A stretch of DNA of 62,476 nucleotides. Source: Planctomycetota bacterium (GTDB taxonomy: Bacteria > Planctomycetota > UBA1135 > GCA-002686595). Both the position numbers and the translations under genes were made by a program. Shown one piece after another: positions 37,127-46,078 of the stretch (position 1 is the stretch's first letter; each line of letters begins with the position of its first letter). The notes below the pieces were generated by a model, which was given only the letters and a program-made list of their open reading frames with translations, searched no databases and was not told the DNA's origin. Location: positions 1 through 62,476 of the forward strand of contig JAEUIA010000081.1 of assembly GCA_016795245.1 (NCBI GenBank), written 5' to 3'.

Positions 37127-37192
37127 GAGGCAGCGAATCGATCGGCACTCGATCTTGTGCGCAGCGGCCTGGTTGTGCGATGGTTCTCGTCG

Positions 37193-38692
37193 ATGAAATC
37201 GTCGAGCGCATTGTTCGTCTCACTGGCTCTCCTCTGCGCCGCTTGCGGTCCGAAACCGACCGGCGAGATGAAGGGGCGCGGCGTGCTCGTCATCGCGATC
37301 GACGCGCTGCGAGCCGACCACATGAGCGGACTCGGTTACGACCGCAAAACGACTCCGGTGCTCGACAATCTCGCGGCGCAGGGCGTGACCTTTTCGTCGG
37401 CCTGGAGCGCCGCACCCGATGTCGTTCCGGCGCACGCCGCGATCCTGACCGGTTGTGATCCGCGACTCGCGCAGCGCCCGAGCGTGAAGGTCACGGGCCG
37501 CGAGAGCGAACTCGCGTCGTGGTACGTCCCCGATGCGCTGCCGCGACTGTCGCAACAATTCCTGGCGCAGGGTTTCGAGACCGCCGCCTTCGTCGATCAC
37601 GCTGCGTTGTCGCCCGTGCACGGATTCGCGAAGGGCTTCCAACAACTCGTGGGATTGAGCGGCAGCGATGCTGCGCCGCAAGCCCAGATCGGTTTCGAAG
37701 GCGTCGCAGCGCGGTTCATGAACTGGCTGAATGCGCACCCGCCGGCGCGCAGCTGGTTCGCGTACGTCCACGTCGGCGATCTCGAACGCCTGTGGCAGCG
37801 CGTCGAGACCGACCCGCATTGGGACACGTTCTTCGAGCCGCGCCCCGAACTCGCGCATGTTCCGGCCGTCGCCGACGGCGATCACGTGTTCTTCGCCGTT
37901 CCGCGCGGCCGCTGGTCGGGCGGAACTCTGTCGCTGGGAGAGTACGAGGCGCGTTATGACGGCGCGCTGCGCCAGATGGACACGAAACTCGCGCGCCTCT
38001 TCGACAACATGCGTCGACGCGGCTGGCTCGAGAACACGACCATCGTCATCGTCGGGACGCACGGTGTGTCGCTCGGTGAATCAGGCTTGTATGCGGACTC
38101 GGGCACGCTCTCGGACACGGACCTGCACGTGCCGCTCATCATCCGTCCGCCGCTCAAGTTCGATGCGCCGCGCGGACACCGCAGCACGATCCTCGTGAGC
38201 ACGCTGGACATCGCTCCCACACTGCTCGAGATGCACGCGATTCCCGTGTCGCGCGCGATGCAGGGCGTTTCGCTGCTCGACGCCGTGCGCGGATTGTCCA
38301 CGCCGGTCCGCGGCATCGCCTTTGCGTCGGGCGGACTGCAGCGCGGGCGCCTCGCGCTCGACACACGCTACTGTTTCGAAGAAAGCTGGCCCGGCGAAGC
38401 ACTCGACCCACAGGTGGTGCGTTCGTGGTACGGCGACACTCTAGACCATCGCGGCGAGGCGCGGCTGTTCCTGCACGACCGCGAGTCGGCGAGCGGACCC
38501 GGCCACGTCGAGGGCAGTTCGCCCGATGCTTCGGCCACGGATCGGCTGTCGCGCGCGTGTTCGGATTGGTTTGCCGCCGTCGACGACGCGCGCGCACTGC
38601 TGCACCGTCCGACGGCCGCGAGTGCCGTCGAATCGGGTGCGCTGATCGACGACCTGGTGAAGCGCGGCTTGCTGGGCCCGCCGATCAAGTAG
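37193..38692 (+). CDS. Sulfatase-like lipoprotein with degenerate active site
   Basis: 499 residues. Lipoprotein signal (LLCAAC, Cys18). The fold is alkaline-phosphatase/sulfatase-like: metal Asp37 in IDALRADHMSGLGY, then APDVVPAHAAILTG, DTDLHVPLIIRPP and LDIAPTLLEM. The residue that should be Cys/Ser (formylglycine) or Thr is Val77, and the usual SDHG metal motif reads GTHG. It is therefore probably not an active sulfatase. It follows batE by 66 bases and could belong to the same transcript. Its end overlaps the convergent phosphatase gene by eight bases. Confidence 0.85.
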   Translation: MKSSSALFVSLALLCAACGPKPTGEMKGRGVLVIAIDALRADHMSGLGYDRKTTPVLDNLAAQGVTFSSAWSAAPDVVPAHAAILTGCDPRLAQRPSVKVTGRESELASWYVPDALPRLSQQFLAQGFETAAFVDHAALSPVHGFAKGFQQLVGLSGSDAAPQAQIGFEGVAARFMNWLNAHPPARSWFAYVHVGDLERLWQRVETDPHWDTFFEPRPELAHVPAVADGDHVFFAVPRGRWSGGTLSLGEYEARYDGALRQMDTKLARLFDNMRRRGWLENTTIVIVGTHGVSLGESGLYADSGTLSDTDLHVPLIIRPPLKFDAPRGHRSTILVSTLDIAPTLLEMHAIPVSRAMQGVSLLDAVRGLSTPVRGIAFASGGLQRGRLALDTRYCFEESWPGEALDPQVVRSWYGDTLDHRGEARLFLHDRESASGPGHVEGSSPDASATDRLSRACSDWFAAVDDARALLHRPTAASAVESGALIDDLVKRGLLGPPIK

Positions 38693-39383
38693 CGCGGAAC
38701 TGGCGTGGATCGGTGACGTTCTGCACCGGCACCGACCAGGAGCGACCGTCATCGACGAGCAGGCACGCGTGAGCGGTGTCGATCCGAAACGCGAAGCTCG
38801 CGTGCCCAGACAGCCCCAGCGCGCCCGTCACGATGGACCGGATCAAATTGAAATGGCTCGTCAGCACGACGTCGCGCCCGCGGGCGTGTGCCGCGAGCGT
38901 GCGCACGACGGGCCAGGCGCGCTCGAACATGTCCGCGCTGCTCTCGCCGCCGTGGCCCTTCCAGATCCACGGGTCCGCGAGGAAGTTCTCCGCGTCGGCG
39001 GCCCAGCGCGCGCGGAATTCGGCGGTGGGGAGCCCTTGCCACTCACCGCGCGAGACTTCACGCAGGCGCGGCTCGATAGCGAGCGGAGCGCGCGTGTTCT
39101 CGGCGATGGTGCGCCCCATGAGCAGTGCGCGCATCAGGTGCGAAGAGGCGACGCTCGCGATCGGCAATTCGCCGAAGCGCGCCGCGAGTTCGATCGTCTG
39201 CGCCACCCCGTCTTCCGACAGCGGCACGTCCAGGCCGCCATAGGCACGGTCTTGCCAGTCGTCGTGCACTTCCGCGTGACGGACGAGCCAGATGCGCGCG
39301 GGCGTGCCCGTCGAAGGCGCCGCCGGCGGGCGCGGAGCGCGCGGATCGTCGGGAATTTCAGGGGCGGGGATGGGGCGGCGCAT
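38685..39383 (-). CDS. Histidine phosphatase (phosphoglycerate-mutase-like)
   Basis: 232 residues. RHG-type motif reads LVRHAEVHDDW; further family residues are SSHLMRALLMGRTIAE, LREVSRGEWQG and the second histidine in VVLTSHFNLIRSI. Likely a phosphomonoesterase of the CobC/SixA/GpmB-like group; substrate cannot be told. The first ~28 residues are a Pro/Ala-rich extension. Confidence 0.9.
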   Translation of the reverse strand: MRRPIPAPEIPDDPRAPRPPAAPSTGTPARIWLVRHAEVHDDWQDRAYGGLDVPLSEDGVAQTIELAARFGELPIASVASSHLMRALLMGRTIAENTRAPLAIEPRLREVSRGEWQGLPTAEFRARWAADAENFLADPWIWKGHGGESSADMFERAWPVVRTLAAHARGRDVVLTSHFNLIRSIVTGALGLSGHASFAFRIDTAHACLLVDDGRSWSVPVQNVTDPRQFRAT

Positions 39384-39492
39384 CGGCGAAAACTAACACG
39401 CGGGTACACGTGTGTCGCGCGCTGTGCTTGCGGTTTCAGTCGCCCCCCGTACAGTCTTCGGGCTCGCGATTCAGACTCAGGAGTGTTGCACG

Positions 39493-39771
39493 ATGCCGAA
39501 GTTGACGTTCGTTCGATCCAATCAGACCTTCGATGTGCCGGTGGGCACGCGCTTTCTGGAATTCTGCGACGACCATCCGGGCTTGCATGACTTCGGCTGT
39601 CAGGTCGGAAGCTGCGGCACGTGTGTACTGACGCTCGTCGCCGGCGCGGACCAGGTCAATCCGCTTACGACCGACGAATCCGACACGCTCGAGATGTGCA
39701 CCGAAGTCAAGGGCGCGCGCCTCGGCTGTCAACTCGAGATCCGCGGTGATTGCGCCGTGAAGCCGTTGTAG
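39493..39771 (+). CDS. [2Fe-2S] ferredoxin
   Basis: 92 residues. Plant-type/adrenodoxin-like fold with cluster ligands Cys36, Cys41, Cys44 (CQVGSCGTC) and Cys79. An electron carrier of unknown partner. AGGAG is nine bases upstream of the ATG. A possible promoter TTGCGG-16-TACAGT lies about 50 bases upstream. The elbB-like gene starts ten bases after the stop. Confidence 0.93.
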   Translation: MPKLTFVRSNQTFDVPVGTRFLEFCDDHPGLHDFGCQVGSCGTCVLTLVAGADQVNPLTTDESDTLEMCTEVKGARLGCQLEIRGDCAVKPL

Positions 39772-39780
39772 GAGCCAACC

Positions 39781-40443
39781 ATGGTCAAAGTCGCCGTCGT
39801 GCTGTCGGGTTGCGGGTACCTGGACGGAAGCGAAATTCACGAATCGGTCCTGACGCTGCTGGCGCTGGACCGGGCCGGAGCCGTGGTCACGTGTCTCGCG
39901 CCCGACGTCGCGCAAAGCAGTGTCATCGATCACGTGAACAAGGAACCGGCGAACGAGAAGCGCAACGTGCTCGTCGAGTCGGCGCGCATCGCGCGCGGCA
40001 AGATCGCCGATGTCGCGCGCGCCAAGGCCGCGGATTTCGACGCCGTCGTGCTGCCCGGCGGTTACGGCGCAGCGAAGAACCTGTGCAACTTCGCCGTCAA
40101 GGGTGCCGCGGCCGAAGTCGAACCTGCGGTCGCGCGCTTCCTGCGCGAGGCCTTCCACGCCAAGAAGCCGATCGGTGCGTGGTGCATCGCTCCCGCAACC
40201 GTGGCCGCGGCGTTGCGCGACGAAAAGGCCGGGTTGAAGCTCACAATCGGCTCGGATCCGGCGACGGCTTCGGCGCTCCAGGCGATGGGGGCGAAACACG
40301 TGACCTGTCCTGTCGACGAAGCGCGCACTGACGATGTCCATCGCATCGTCTCGACGCCGGCCTACATGTGCGATGCGCGCATCGCGGAAGTCGCAGCCGG
40401 CATCGACATAGCCGTTGCTGCGCTCTTGAAGATGGCGCGCTGA
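39781..40443 (+). CDS. elbB: ElbB-like glyoxalase, class I glutamine amidotransferase fold
   Basis: 220 residues, standard length. KVAVVLSGCGYLDGSEIHE, DFDAVVLPGGYGAAKNLC, GAWCIAPA (nucleophile-elbow Cys) and ITCPVDE-like VTCPVDEARTDD are ElbB signatures. The Escherichia coli protein has glyoxalase activity and was linked to isoprenoid synthesis. Coupled to the ferredoxin gene; stop is immediately followed by the stop of the convergent DoxX gene. Confidence 0.93.
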   Translation: MVKVAVVLSGCGYLDGSEIHESVLTLLALDRAGAVVTCLAPDVAQSSVIDHVNKEPANEKRNVLVESARIARGKIADVARAKAADFDAVVLPGGYGAAKNLCNFAVKGAAAEVEPAVARFLREAFHAKKPIGAWCIAPATVAAALRDEKAGLKLTIGSDPATASALQAMGAKHVTCPVDEARTDDVHRIVSTPAYMCDARIAEVAAGIDIAVAALLKMAR

Positions 40444-40920
40444 TCAGTCGCCTTCGGCTGCGACGGGCGCGCGCGTCCAGGTGAGCCAGCTCGGCAGCCG
40501 ATCCTCCAGGAACACATCCGCACCCGAGCGCCGTCCGGCGCGCGAGATGCCGCACGCAAAGCAGCACACAGCCAGGATGATGCACAGCGTGCGCTGCGAC
40601 TCCGGTACGACGAAGAACCCGTACGTGAACAGGGCTCCGGCGATGAAGCCGGCCGGCCGCGTCAGGAGTCCGAGGAAGAGCAGCATCCCGCAGACGATCT
40701 CGGCGATGACCACCGTGCGTTCCAAGAACCACGGGTTCTTGAGCACGATATTGTCGCTCAGGCGGTGGACGATCTCGGGGCTGGCGGCGAAGGCCTGATT
40801 GCCGCGCTCGAAGAGCGATGCCGGTTCTCCTTTCGGCAAATTGCCCCAACCGGCGATCAACAACAAGAATCCGATGACGACTCGGATGAACACCAGCCCC
40901 CAACTCGGTCTTTCGATCAT
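40444..40920 (-). CDS. DoxX-family membrane protein
   Basis: 158 residues, four predicted transmembrane helices. The N-terminus GLVFIRVVIGFLLLIAGWGNL and central LERTVVIAEIVCGMLLFLGLLTR are typical of DoxX/thiosulfate:quinone-oxidoreductase small-subunit proteins. Possible role in membrane redox homeostasis or quinone reduction; not determined. Confidence 0.85.
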   Translation of the reverse strand: MIERPSWGLVFIRVVIGFLLLIAGWGNLPKGEPASLFERGNQAFAASPEIVHRLSDNIVLKNPWFLERTVVIAEIVCGMLLFLGLLTRPAGFIAGALFTYGFFVVPESQRTLCIILAVCCFACGISRAGRRSGADVFLEDRLPSWLTWTRAPVAAEGD

Positions 40921-41015
40921 GTGTGCGCTCCCTCGTCGGACCTTCTACCCCTTGCCGTGTCCCGGATCCAGACGCGAGGCGACAAGGGGCCGCGCAACGA
41001 GTATAGGTGCGCGAG

Positions 41016-41747
41016 ATGAATCCCGTTCTGCGCCTGAACGTCTGGTCCGGGCCGCGCAACGTGTCCACCGCGCTTATGTACGCGTTTGCCGAGCGCGGCG
41101 ACACGCGCGTGATCGACGAGCCGCTCTACGCGCACTACCTGGCGCGGACCGGCGTCGATCATCCCGGGCGCGAAGCGGTCCTCGCCGCGCAGCAGCAGGA
41201 CGGCGCGCGTGTCGTGCGGGAGGTGATCCTCGGGCCTTGTGATCGTCCGGTGCTGTTCCTGAAGCAGATGGCGCATCACTTGATCGATTTGGACCACGAG
41301 TTCTTGAGTCGCACGACGAACGTGCTGCTCACGCGCGATCCGCTGGACATGTTGCCGTCCCTCGTGCGCAATGTCCCCGACCCGAGTCTGCGCGACACGG
41401 GCTACGCCGCGCAGACCGCGATCCTGCGCGATCTCGTCGCGGCGGGTCAGGACCCGGCGGTGATCGTCGCGAGTGACTTGCTCGGCGACCCGCGCGGCGT
41501 GCTGCGGCAGTTGTGTGCGCGTGTCGGACTGGATTTCGATCCGGCCATGCTCACCTGGCCGCGCGGTCCGCGTGCCTTCGACGGCGTGTGGGCGCCGCAT
41601 TGGTACGCGAGCGTGCACGCTTCGACCGGATTCCAGCCGTACGCGCCGAAGCGCGAGCCTTTCCCAGCGCGACTGCGCCCGCTCTTGGACGAGTGCAGAC
41701 CGCATTTCAGAGAACTCTCGGCGCGCGCACTGCGCAGCGAGGGCTGA
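41016..41747 (+). CDS. Sulfotransferase-like P-loop protein
   Basis: 243 residues. Begins LRLNVWSGPRNVSTALMYAF, a PAPS-loop-like motif of the sulfotransferase family, and has LTRDPLDMLPSLVRN matching the 3'-phosphate-binding RDP segment. A relative of this domain is, as I recall, fused to a class IV aminotransferase in plant branched-chain-aminotransferase-like proteins; such an aminotransferase lies at 42606-43541, separated only by one opposite-strand lipoprotein gene. Substrate unknown. GTG 41007 is an alternative start. Confidence 0.75.
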   Translation: MNPVLRLNVWSGPRNVSTALMYAFAERGDTRVIDEPLYAHYLARTGVDHPGREAVLAAQQQDGARVVREVILGPCDRPVLFLKQMAHHLIDLDHEFLSRTTNVLLTRDPLDMLPSLVRNVPDPSLRDTGYAAQTAILRDLVAAGQDPAVIVASDLLGDPRGVLRQLCARVGLDFDPAMLTWPRGPRAFDGVWAPHWYASVHASTGFQPYAPKREPFPARLRPLLDECRPHFRELSARALRSEG

Positions 41748-41749
41748 CC

Positions 41750-42502
41750 CTATTCCAGCTTCGGGTCGAACAGGCGCGGCGGCGGCTGGTCGTAGATCTT
41801 GATGTCCTTGGTGGCCGGACCCGTGCCGTGATCCGAGGCCAGCAAGATCGAGCCGTAACGCCGCCAGTCGCGCCAAGGATTGTCCATCGCCGGTTGAGAA
41901 TCACCGCGCCATTTGAAATAGGCCCAGCGCTCGACCAGATGCGTGTCGCGCGCCACCCACAAGTCGTACGCGTTCTCGGGAGTGACGCCCACGCCGTCGA
42001 ACTCCAAGCGCACGACGTCGGCCATCCGACCGTCCGGCAGTGCCTCTTCGCGGCGCCACGTGAGGCGCGTGCCGGTGTCCTTCATCTTGTAGGGGGCGAT
42101 GAGCCAGTACGAACCGTTGACCCACAGCTTGTACGCGCGCTCGAGCATGTCGCGCTTCTTGTCGGTATCGCGCACGATCTCTTCGCCGGCCTCGAACACG
42201 CGGCCCTGGCCCGAGTTCAGATTCATCAAGACCGTGCGCAGCCCGTCGTCCAGGCGCAGGTCACCCGTGTGCTTGTCCCACAGGTGCCGGCGCTTGTCGG
42301 CGAAGTTCCACTGGATGCAGCGCGTCTTGTCCCACGCGCGCCTCCCGCCCATGGCGACCATGACCTGATCAGCGATCTCGATCGCGCGCGCATCCGAGCG
42401 TCCCGCGTCGAAACCGGGACTGGGAGGATTGTGATCGACGGGCGTCGAAGAGCAGGCCGCGAGGAGCAGCGTTGCGAGAAGGGCAGACGTTTGGAGCTTC
42501 AT
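41750..42502 (-). CDS. Lipoprotein of unknown function
   Basis: 250 residues. Clear lipoprotein signal (LLATLLLAAC, Cys17). The mature part starts with a helix (RAIEIADQVMVAMGG) and continues as beta-rich segments (VLMNLNSGQGRVFEAGEEI; DVVRLEFDGVGV; YDLWVARDTHLVERWAYFKW). This pattern recalls LolA/LppX-like carriers of lipophilic ligands, but no family can be named with certainty. It ends two bases from the sulfotransferase-like stop and is divergent from the aminotransferase gene. Confidence 0.75.
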   Translation of the reverse strand: MKLQTSALLATLLLAACSSTPVDHNPPSPGFDAGRSDARAIEIADQVMVAMGGRRAWDKTRCIQWNFADKRRHLWDKHTGDLRLDDGLRTVLMNLNSGQGRVFEAGEEIVRDTDKKRDMLERAYKLWVNGSYWLIAPYKMKDTGTRLTWRREEALPDGRMADVVRLEFDGVGVTPENAYDLWVARDTHLVERWAYFKWRGDSQPAMDNPWRDWRRYGSILLASDHGTGPATKDIKIYDQPPPRLFDPKLE

Positions 42503-42605
42503 GCGCAGAGGATCCGCACTGCGGGACTCCGTCGCAAGCCCCGTTCGACTGCAACGATCGGATTCGCCCTTCCGCAGCGAGCGTCGGTTCGCCATCGTGT
42601 CGGGC

Positions 42606-43541
42606 ATGCATCCGGCAACCCCCGATCCGCGCAACTCCGACATCCTGGTTCATGTCGGTGGGCGATTGGTTCCGCGCAGTGCGGCGCGGGTCTCGGTCTT
42701 CGACAGCTCCGTGCAGGGCGGTGACGCCGTGTGGGAGGGATTGCGCGTCTACGCGGGTCGCGTGTTCCAACTGCGCGAGCACATCGAGCGCCTGCTCGCC
42801 TCCGCCAAGGCATTGGCCTTCGTCGATCCACCGTCGCACGCGGCCGTCGAGCGCGCCGTGTTCGAGACTCTGAGCGCCAACGGCATGCGCGACGGCGCGC
42901 ACGTGCGCCTGACCCTCACGCGCGGCGAGAAGGTGACGTCTGGCATGAACCCGGCGTTCAATCGCACGCCGCCGTGTCTCATCGTGCTGGCCGAATGGAA
43001 AGCGCCCGTTCAACCCGAGCGCGGCCTGCGCCTCGTGACGTCTTCCGTGCGGCGCAATCCGCCGATGTGCCTGGACTCGCGCATCCACCACGCGAGCCTC
43101 TTGAACAACATCCTGGCCAAGATCGAGGCCAACGTCGCCGGCGCCGACGATGCCGTGATGCTCGACATCGAGGGTTTCGTCGCCGAGACGAACGCGGCCA
43201 ATCTGTTCCTGGTACAGAAAGGCGCCGTGAGCACGCCTTTCGCGGACCACTGCCTGCCGGGTCTGACGCGCGCGCTCGTACTGGAGTTGTGCGCGGAGAC
43301 GGGCCTCGCGTGCAGCGAGCGGCGCCTGACCAGCGCGGATTTCTACACGGCCGACGAAGTGTTCACCACCGGCACCCTGGGTGCCTTGACCTGGGTGCGC
43401 GAGATCGATGGACGCGTGATCAGTACGGAAATGGGCGCTGTCACGCGGCGCCTTTCCGCGGCGTACGCAGCGCGCGTCGCGAGTTCCGGCGAACGAATTC
43501 CAGTCGTCGGAGAGACAGGTGCGAATCGTGCTCAAGGCTGA
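42606..43541 (+). CDS. Class IV PLP-dependent aminotransferase (branched-chain/D-amino-acid type)
   Basis: 311 residues. SVFDSSVQGGDAVWEGLRVYAGR, REHIERLLASAK, the PLP lysine region SRIHHASLLNNILAKIEA (Lys in the LNNILAK segment), GFVAETNAANLF and TTGTLGALTWV define fold-type IV transaminases. Substrate class (branched-chain, D-amino acid or aminodeoxychorismate) is not decided by the visible motifs. See the neighbouring sulfotransferase-like gene for a possible functional link. Confidence 0.88.
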   Translation: MHPATPDPRNSDILVHVGGRLVPRSAARVSVFDSSVQGGDAVWEGLRVYAGRVFQLREHIERLLASAKALAFVDPPSHAAVERAVFETLSANGMRDGAHVRLTLTRGEKVTSGMNPAFNRTPPCLIVLAEWKAPVQPERGLRLVTSSVRRNPPMCLDSRIHHASLLNNILAKIEANVAGADDAVMLDIEGFVAETNAANLFLVQKGAVSTPFADHCLPGLTRALVLELCAETGLACSERRLTSADFYTADEVFTTGTLGALTWVREIDGRVISTEMGAVTRRLSAAYAARVASSGERIPVVGETGANRAQG

Positions 43542-43630
43542 GCGGATCGTTGCCGATGAAAGGAGTGTTCGAGACACAACGAACACGACTGCGAACGAGC
43601 GCCGCTGCGACCGGCGCGCCCATGCTTCCA

Positions 43631-43706
43631 CGCCGCTTCGCGCGGCGGCCCAGGCCCTTGACCTGGTGAACACGTCCTGCCGCGCGCTTCGCGGGAGGGC
43701 GTGTTC
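43631..43706 (+). promoter_or_regulatory. Paired hairpins ahead of the glycerol kinase gene
   Basis: First hairpin CGCCGC-TTCGC-GCGGCG (43631-43647). The second pairs GAACACG (43668-43674) with CGTGTTC (43700-43706), with further GC pairing around a CGCTTC loop. They lie in the 194-base gap before the glycerol kinase ATG, whose ribosome binding site (CGGAG) follows at about 43724. They could terminate the aminotransferase transcript or act as a leader; no T-run is present. Confidence 0.4.
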
Positions 43707-43735
43707 GTGTAGGGATCGCTCCACGGAGTTGACGC

Positions 43736-45151
43736 ATGGGTGAGCCGCTGGTCCTCGCGCTCGACCAGGGCGGGCACGGCTCGCGTGCGATCGTCTTCGA
43801 TGCCGGCGGTCGCGCGCTCGCGCGTGCACACCACGCGGTCGGCGAGTCGCGGCCCGCGGACGACCGCGTCGAACAGGATCCCGAGGAGATCGTGCGTTCA
43901 CTGCGGCGCGCCGTGAAGGACGCCATGAAATTCCTGGGCAAGCGCGGCGTCGAGCTGCGCGCAGCCGGACTGGCCACGCAACGCTCGAGCGTCGTCGCCT
44001 GGGACAAGACGACCGGCGGCGCATTGACGCCGGTGATCTCGTGGCAGGACCGGCGCGCGCAAGACCGCATCGACGCAGTCCAAGCCCACCAGGAATTCGT
44101 GCGCACGACGACCGGGCTGCGCTTGTCTCCGCACTACGGAGCGTCGAAGCTCGCCTGGATGCTGGCTGAATCCATGCCGGTGGCGGCCGCGCTGCGCGAA
44201 GGACGACTGGCATTCGGGCCCCTGTCTTCGTTCCTCGCCTTCCGCTTGCTCGACGAGCGCCCTTTCGTCGCCGATCCCGCCAACGCTTCGCGCACGTTGC
44301 TCTGGAACGTCGCGACACGCGTGTTCGATCCCGCCTTGTGCGACTTGTTCGGTGTGCCCATCGGTGCTTTGCCGAAGTGCGTTCCCACGCGCGCCGACCA
44401 CGGTTCGCTCGACGTCGGAGCACGCAAGCTCCCCATGCACGTCATCACGGGCGACCAATCGGCGGCGCTGTTCGTCGGCGGAGAACCGGCTTTGGACCGC
44501 GCCTATGTGAACTTCGGCACGGGCGCCTTCGTGCAGCGCGCGTTCACGGATCGCACGCTTCTAGCACCGCGCCTGCTGAAGAGCGTGGTCTTCGCAGACG
44601 ACACGCGCGTCACTTCCGTGCTGGAGGGCACGGTGAATGGTGCGGGGAGTGCACTGCAATACGCCGTGGATGAACTCGGGCTCTCAGAAAGTGCACCAGA
44701 CCTGGAAGCGTGGCTCGCGCGTGAACTCGACCCACCGCTGTTCGTGAACGGCGTCTCGGGTCTGGCGGCTCCGTATTGGATTCCGGATCTGGAGTCGCGC
44801 TTCGTGGGTGAGGGCACACGCGAGGCGAAGCTCGTCGCGGTGGTGGAGAGTGTCGTGTTCCTCGTGCGCGCGATCCTGGACGAGATGGAACTCGTGCTGC
44901 CGGCGCCGAACTGCATCCAGGTCGGCGGCGGTCTCGCGCAGCTCGACGGATTGTGTCAGCGTCTCGCGAATCTGTCGGGCGTGCCGGTCACGCGCGCCGA
45001 CGATCCCGAAGCCACAGCTCGTGGCCTCGCGTGGCTCGTGCACGAGTCGGCGAACTTCGCTGCGCCGCAAGCGCGCGAGTTCCTGCCGCTTCCGGACGAC
45101 GCACTGCGCGAGCGCCACGAGCGGCTGCGGTCGGAACTCGAGTCGCACTAG
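43736..45151 (+). CDS. glpK: FGGY carbohydrate kinase, probable glycerol kinase
   Basis: 471 residues, slightly shorter than the usual ~500. Phosphate-1 loop LALDQGGHGSRAIVFD, GLATQRSSVVAWDKTTG, ISWQDRR, ITGDQSAALFVGG, NFGTGAF and QVGGGLAQ are glycerol-kinase-like. It phosphorylates glycerol (or a related polyol) with ATP. The DQGG loop, where GlpK normally has DQGTTS, leaves some doubt about substrate. A glycerophosphodiesterase gene converges on it, which would supply glycerol phosphate or glycerol. Confidence 0.82.
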   Translation: MGEPLVLALDQGGHGSRAIVFDAGGRALARAHHAVGESRPADDRVEQDPEEIVRSLRRAVKDAMKFLGKRGVELRAAGLATQRSSVVAWDKTTGGALTPVISWQDRRAQDRIDAVQAHQEFVRTTTGLRLSPHYGASKLAWMLAESMPVAAALREGRLAFGPLSSFLAFRLLDERPFVADPANASRTLLWNVATRVFDPALCDLFGVPIGALPKCVPTRADHGSLDVGARKLPMHVITGDQSAALFVGGEPALDRAYVNFGTGAFVQRAFTDRTLLAPRLLKSVVFADDTRVTSVLEGTVNGAGSALQYAVDELGLSESAPDLEAWLARELDPPLFVNGVSGLAAPYWIPDLESRFVGEGTREAKLVAVVESVVFLVRAILDEMELVLPAPNCIQVGGGLAQLDGLCQRLANLSGVPVTRADDPEATARGLAWLVHESANFAAPQAREFLPLPDDALRERHERLRSELESH

Positions 45152-45258
45152 CAGTCCTCCGCCAGGTTCGCTCGCGACGATCGTCCGACCGTGTACGGAG
45201 TGGAGTCTGACTCCGGACGGCCTGAGAGAGGAATGCTCGTGCGGCTGCGCACCCAGCG

Positions 45259-45987
45259 CTACTCGCCGAGTTGCGCGATCATCTCGGCGATCTCGAAGGT
45301 CTCGACCAGGCCGACGCCGCGTGCCGCCAGCGCACGTGCGAGTGCCGGGTCGGCGACTTCGTAGACCGCGATTCGCGCCCGACCCTGCGCCAGCGGCCCG
45401 GTAGCGGGCAGGCCGTCGACGTCGCAAAACAGGTATTCAGGGTCGATCTCGTCGATGAGTTTGTGCGTGCGCTCCGACCACTTGTCGATCACGGCGCCCA
45501 AGGGCAATGGATGCGCCGCGCGCGCCGCGGACAGGAATTCCAGGCTGAAGCTGATGAGCGCACATTGGTGTACGGCGGGGTCCAGTACAGGCAACACCCG
45601 TTCGAGGATGCGCTCGCGGCCGAAGCGCTCGATCGCCACGCGCTTGATTTCGACGAACGCCGTGACGTGCGGATGACGCCGCAGGAGTTGCACGAAGCCG
45701 CCCAGGCTGGCGATGCCTTCTTTCGCGAATTTCGATCCGAATTTCGCGCGCTCGCCGCACGACAGCGCGCGCAAGTCCGCCAGGGCAAGCTCGTGCACCG
45801 GCGCTTTGACGCCGCACATACGCTCGAGGGTCCGGTCGTGCATCAGCACCGGAAAACCGTCGCTCGAGAGTTGCACGTCACACTCGACGTAGCGCGCGCC
45901 GGCGGCGATCGCGGCTTCCATGGCGCTGAGCGTGTTCTCGGGATAGCGCAGCGCGTACCCCCGGTGGGCGACGAGTTCGGGCTTCAT
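45259..45987 (-). CDS. Glycerophosphodiester phosphodiesterase
   Basis: 242 residues. Catalytic and metal residues are in VAHRGYALRYPENTL (His8, Arg9, Glu17), YVECDVQLSSDGFPVLMHD (Glu35, Asp37, His50) and FVEIK. It hydrolyses glycerophosphodiesters to glycerol-3-phosphate and an alcohol. No signal peptide, so cytoplasmic like UgpQ. Confidence 0.93.
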   Translation of the reverse strand: MKPELVAHRGYALRYPENTLSAMEAAIAAGARYVECDVQLSSDGFPVLMHDRTLERMCGVKAPVHELALADLRALSCGERAKFGSKFAKEGIASLGGFVQLLRRHPHVTAFVEIKRVAIERFGRERILERVLPVLDPAVHQCALISFSLEFLSAARAAHPLPLGAVIDKWSERTHKLIDEIDPEYLFCDVDGLPATGPLAQGRARIAVYEVADPALARALAARGVGLVETFEIAEMIAQLGE

Positions 45988-46078
45988 GAAATGATCCGGA
46001 CGGTAGGTGCACGTTCATTTCCGGTCAAGTTCCCTGTGCCCTGCGTTCGAAGAAGCACCAAACGAAGGGATCCCGACC

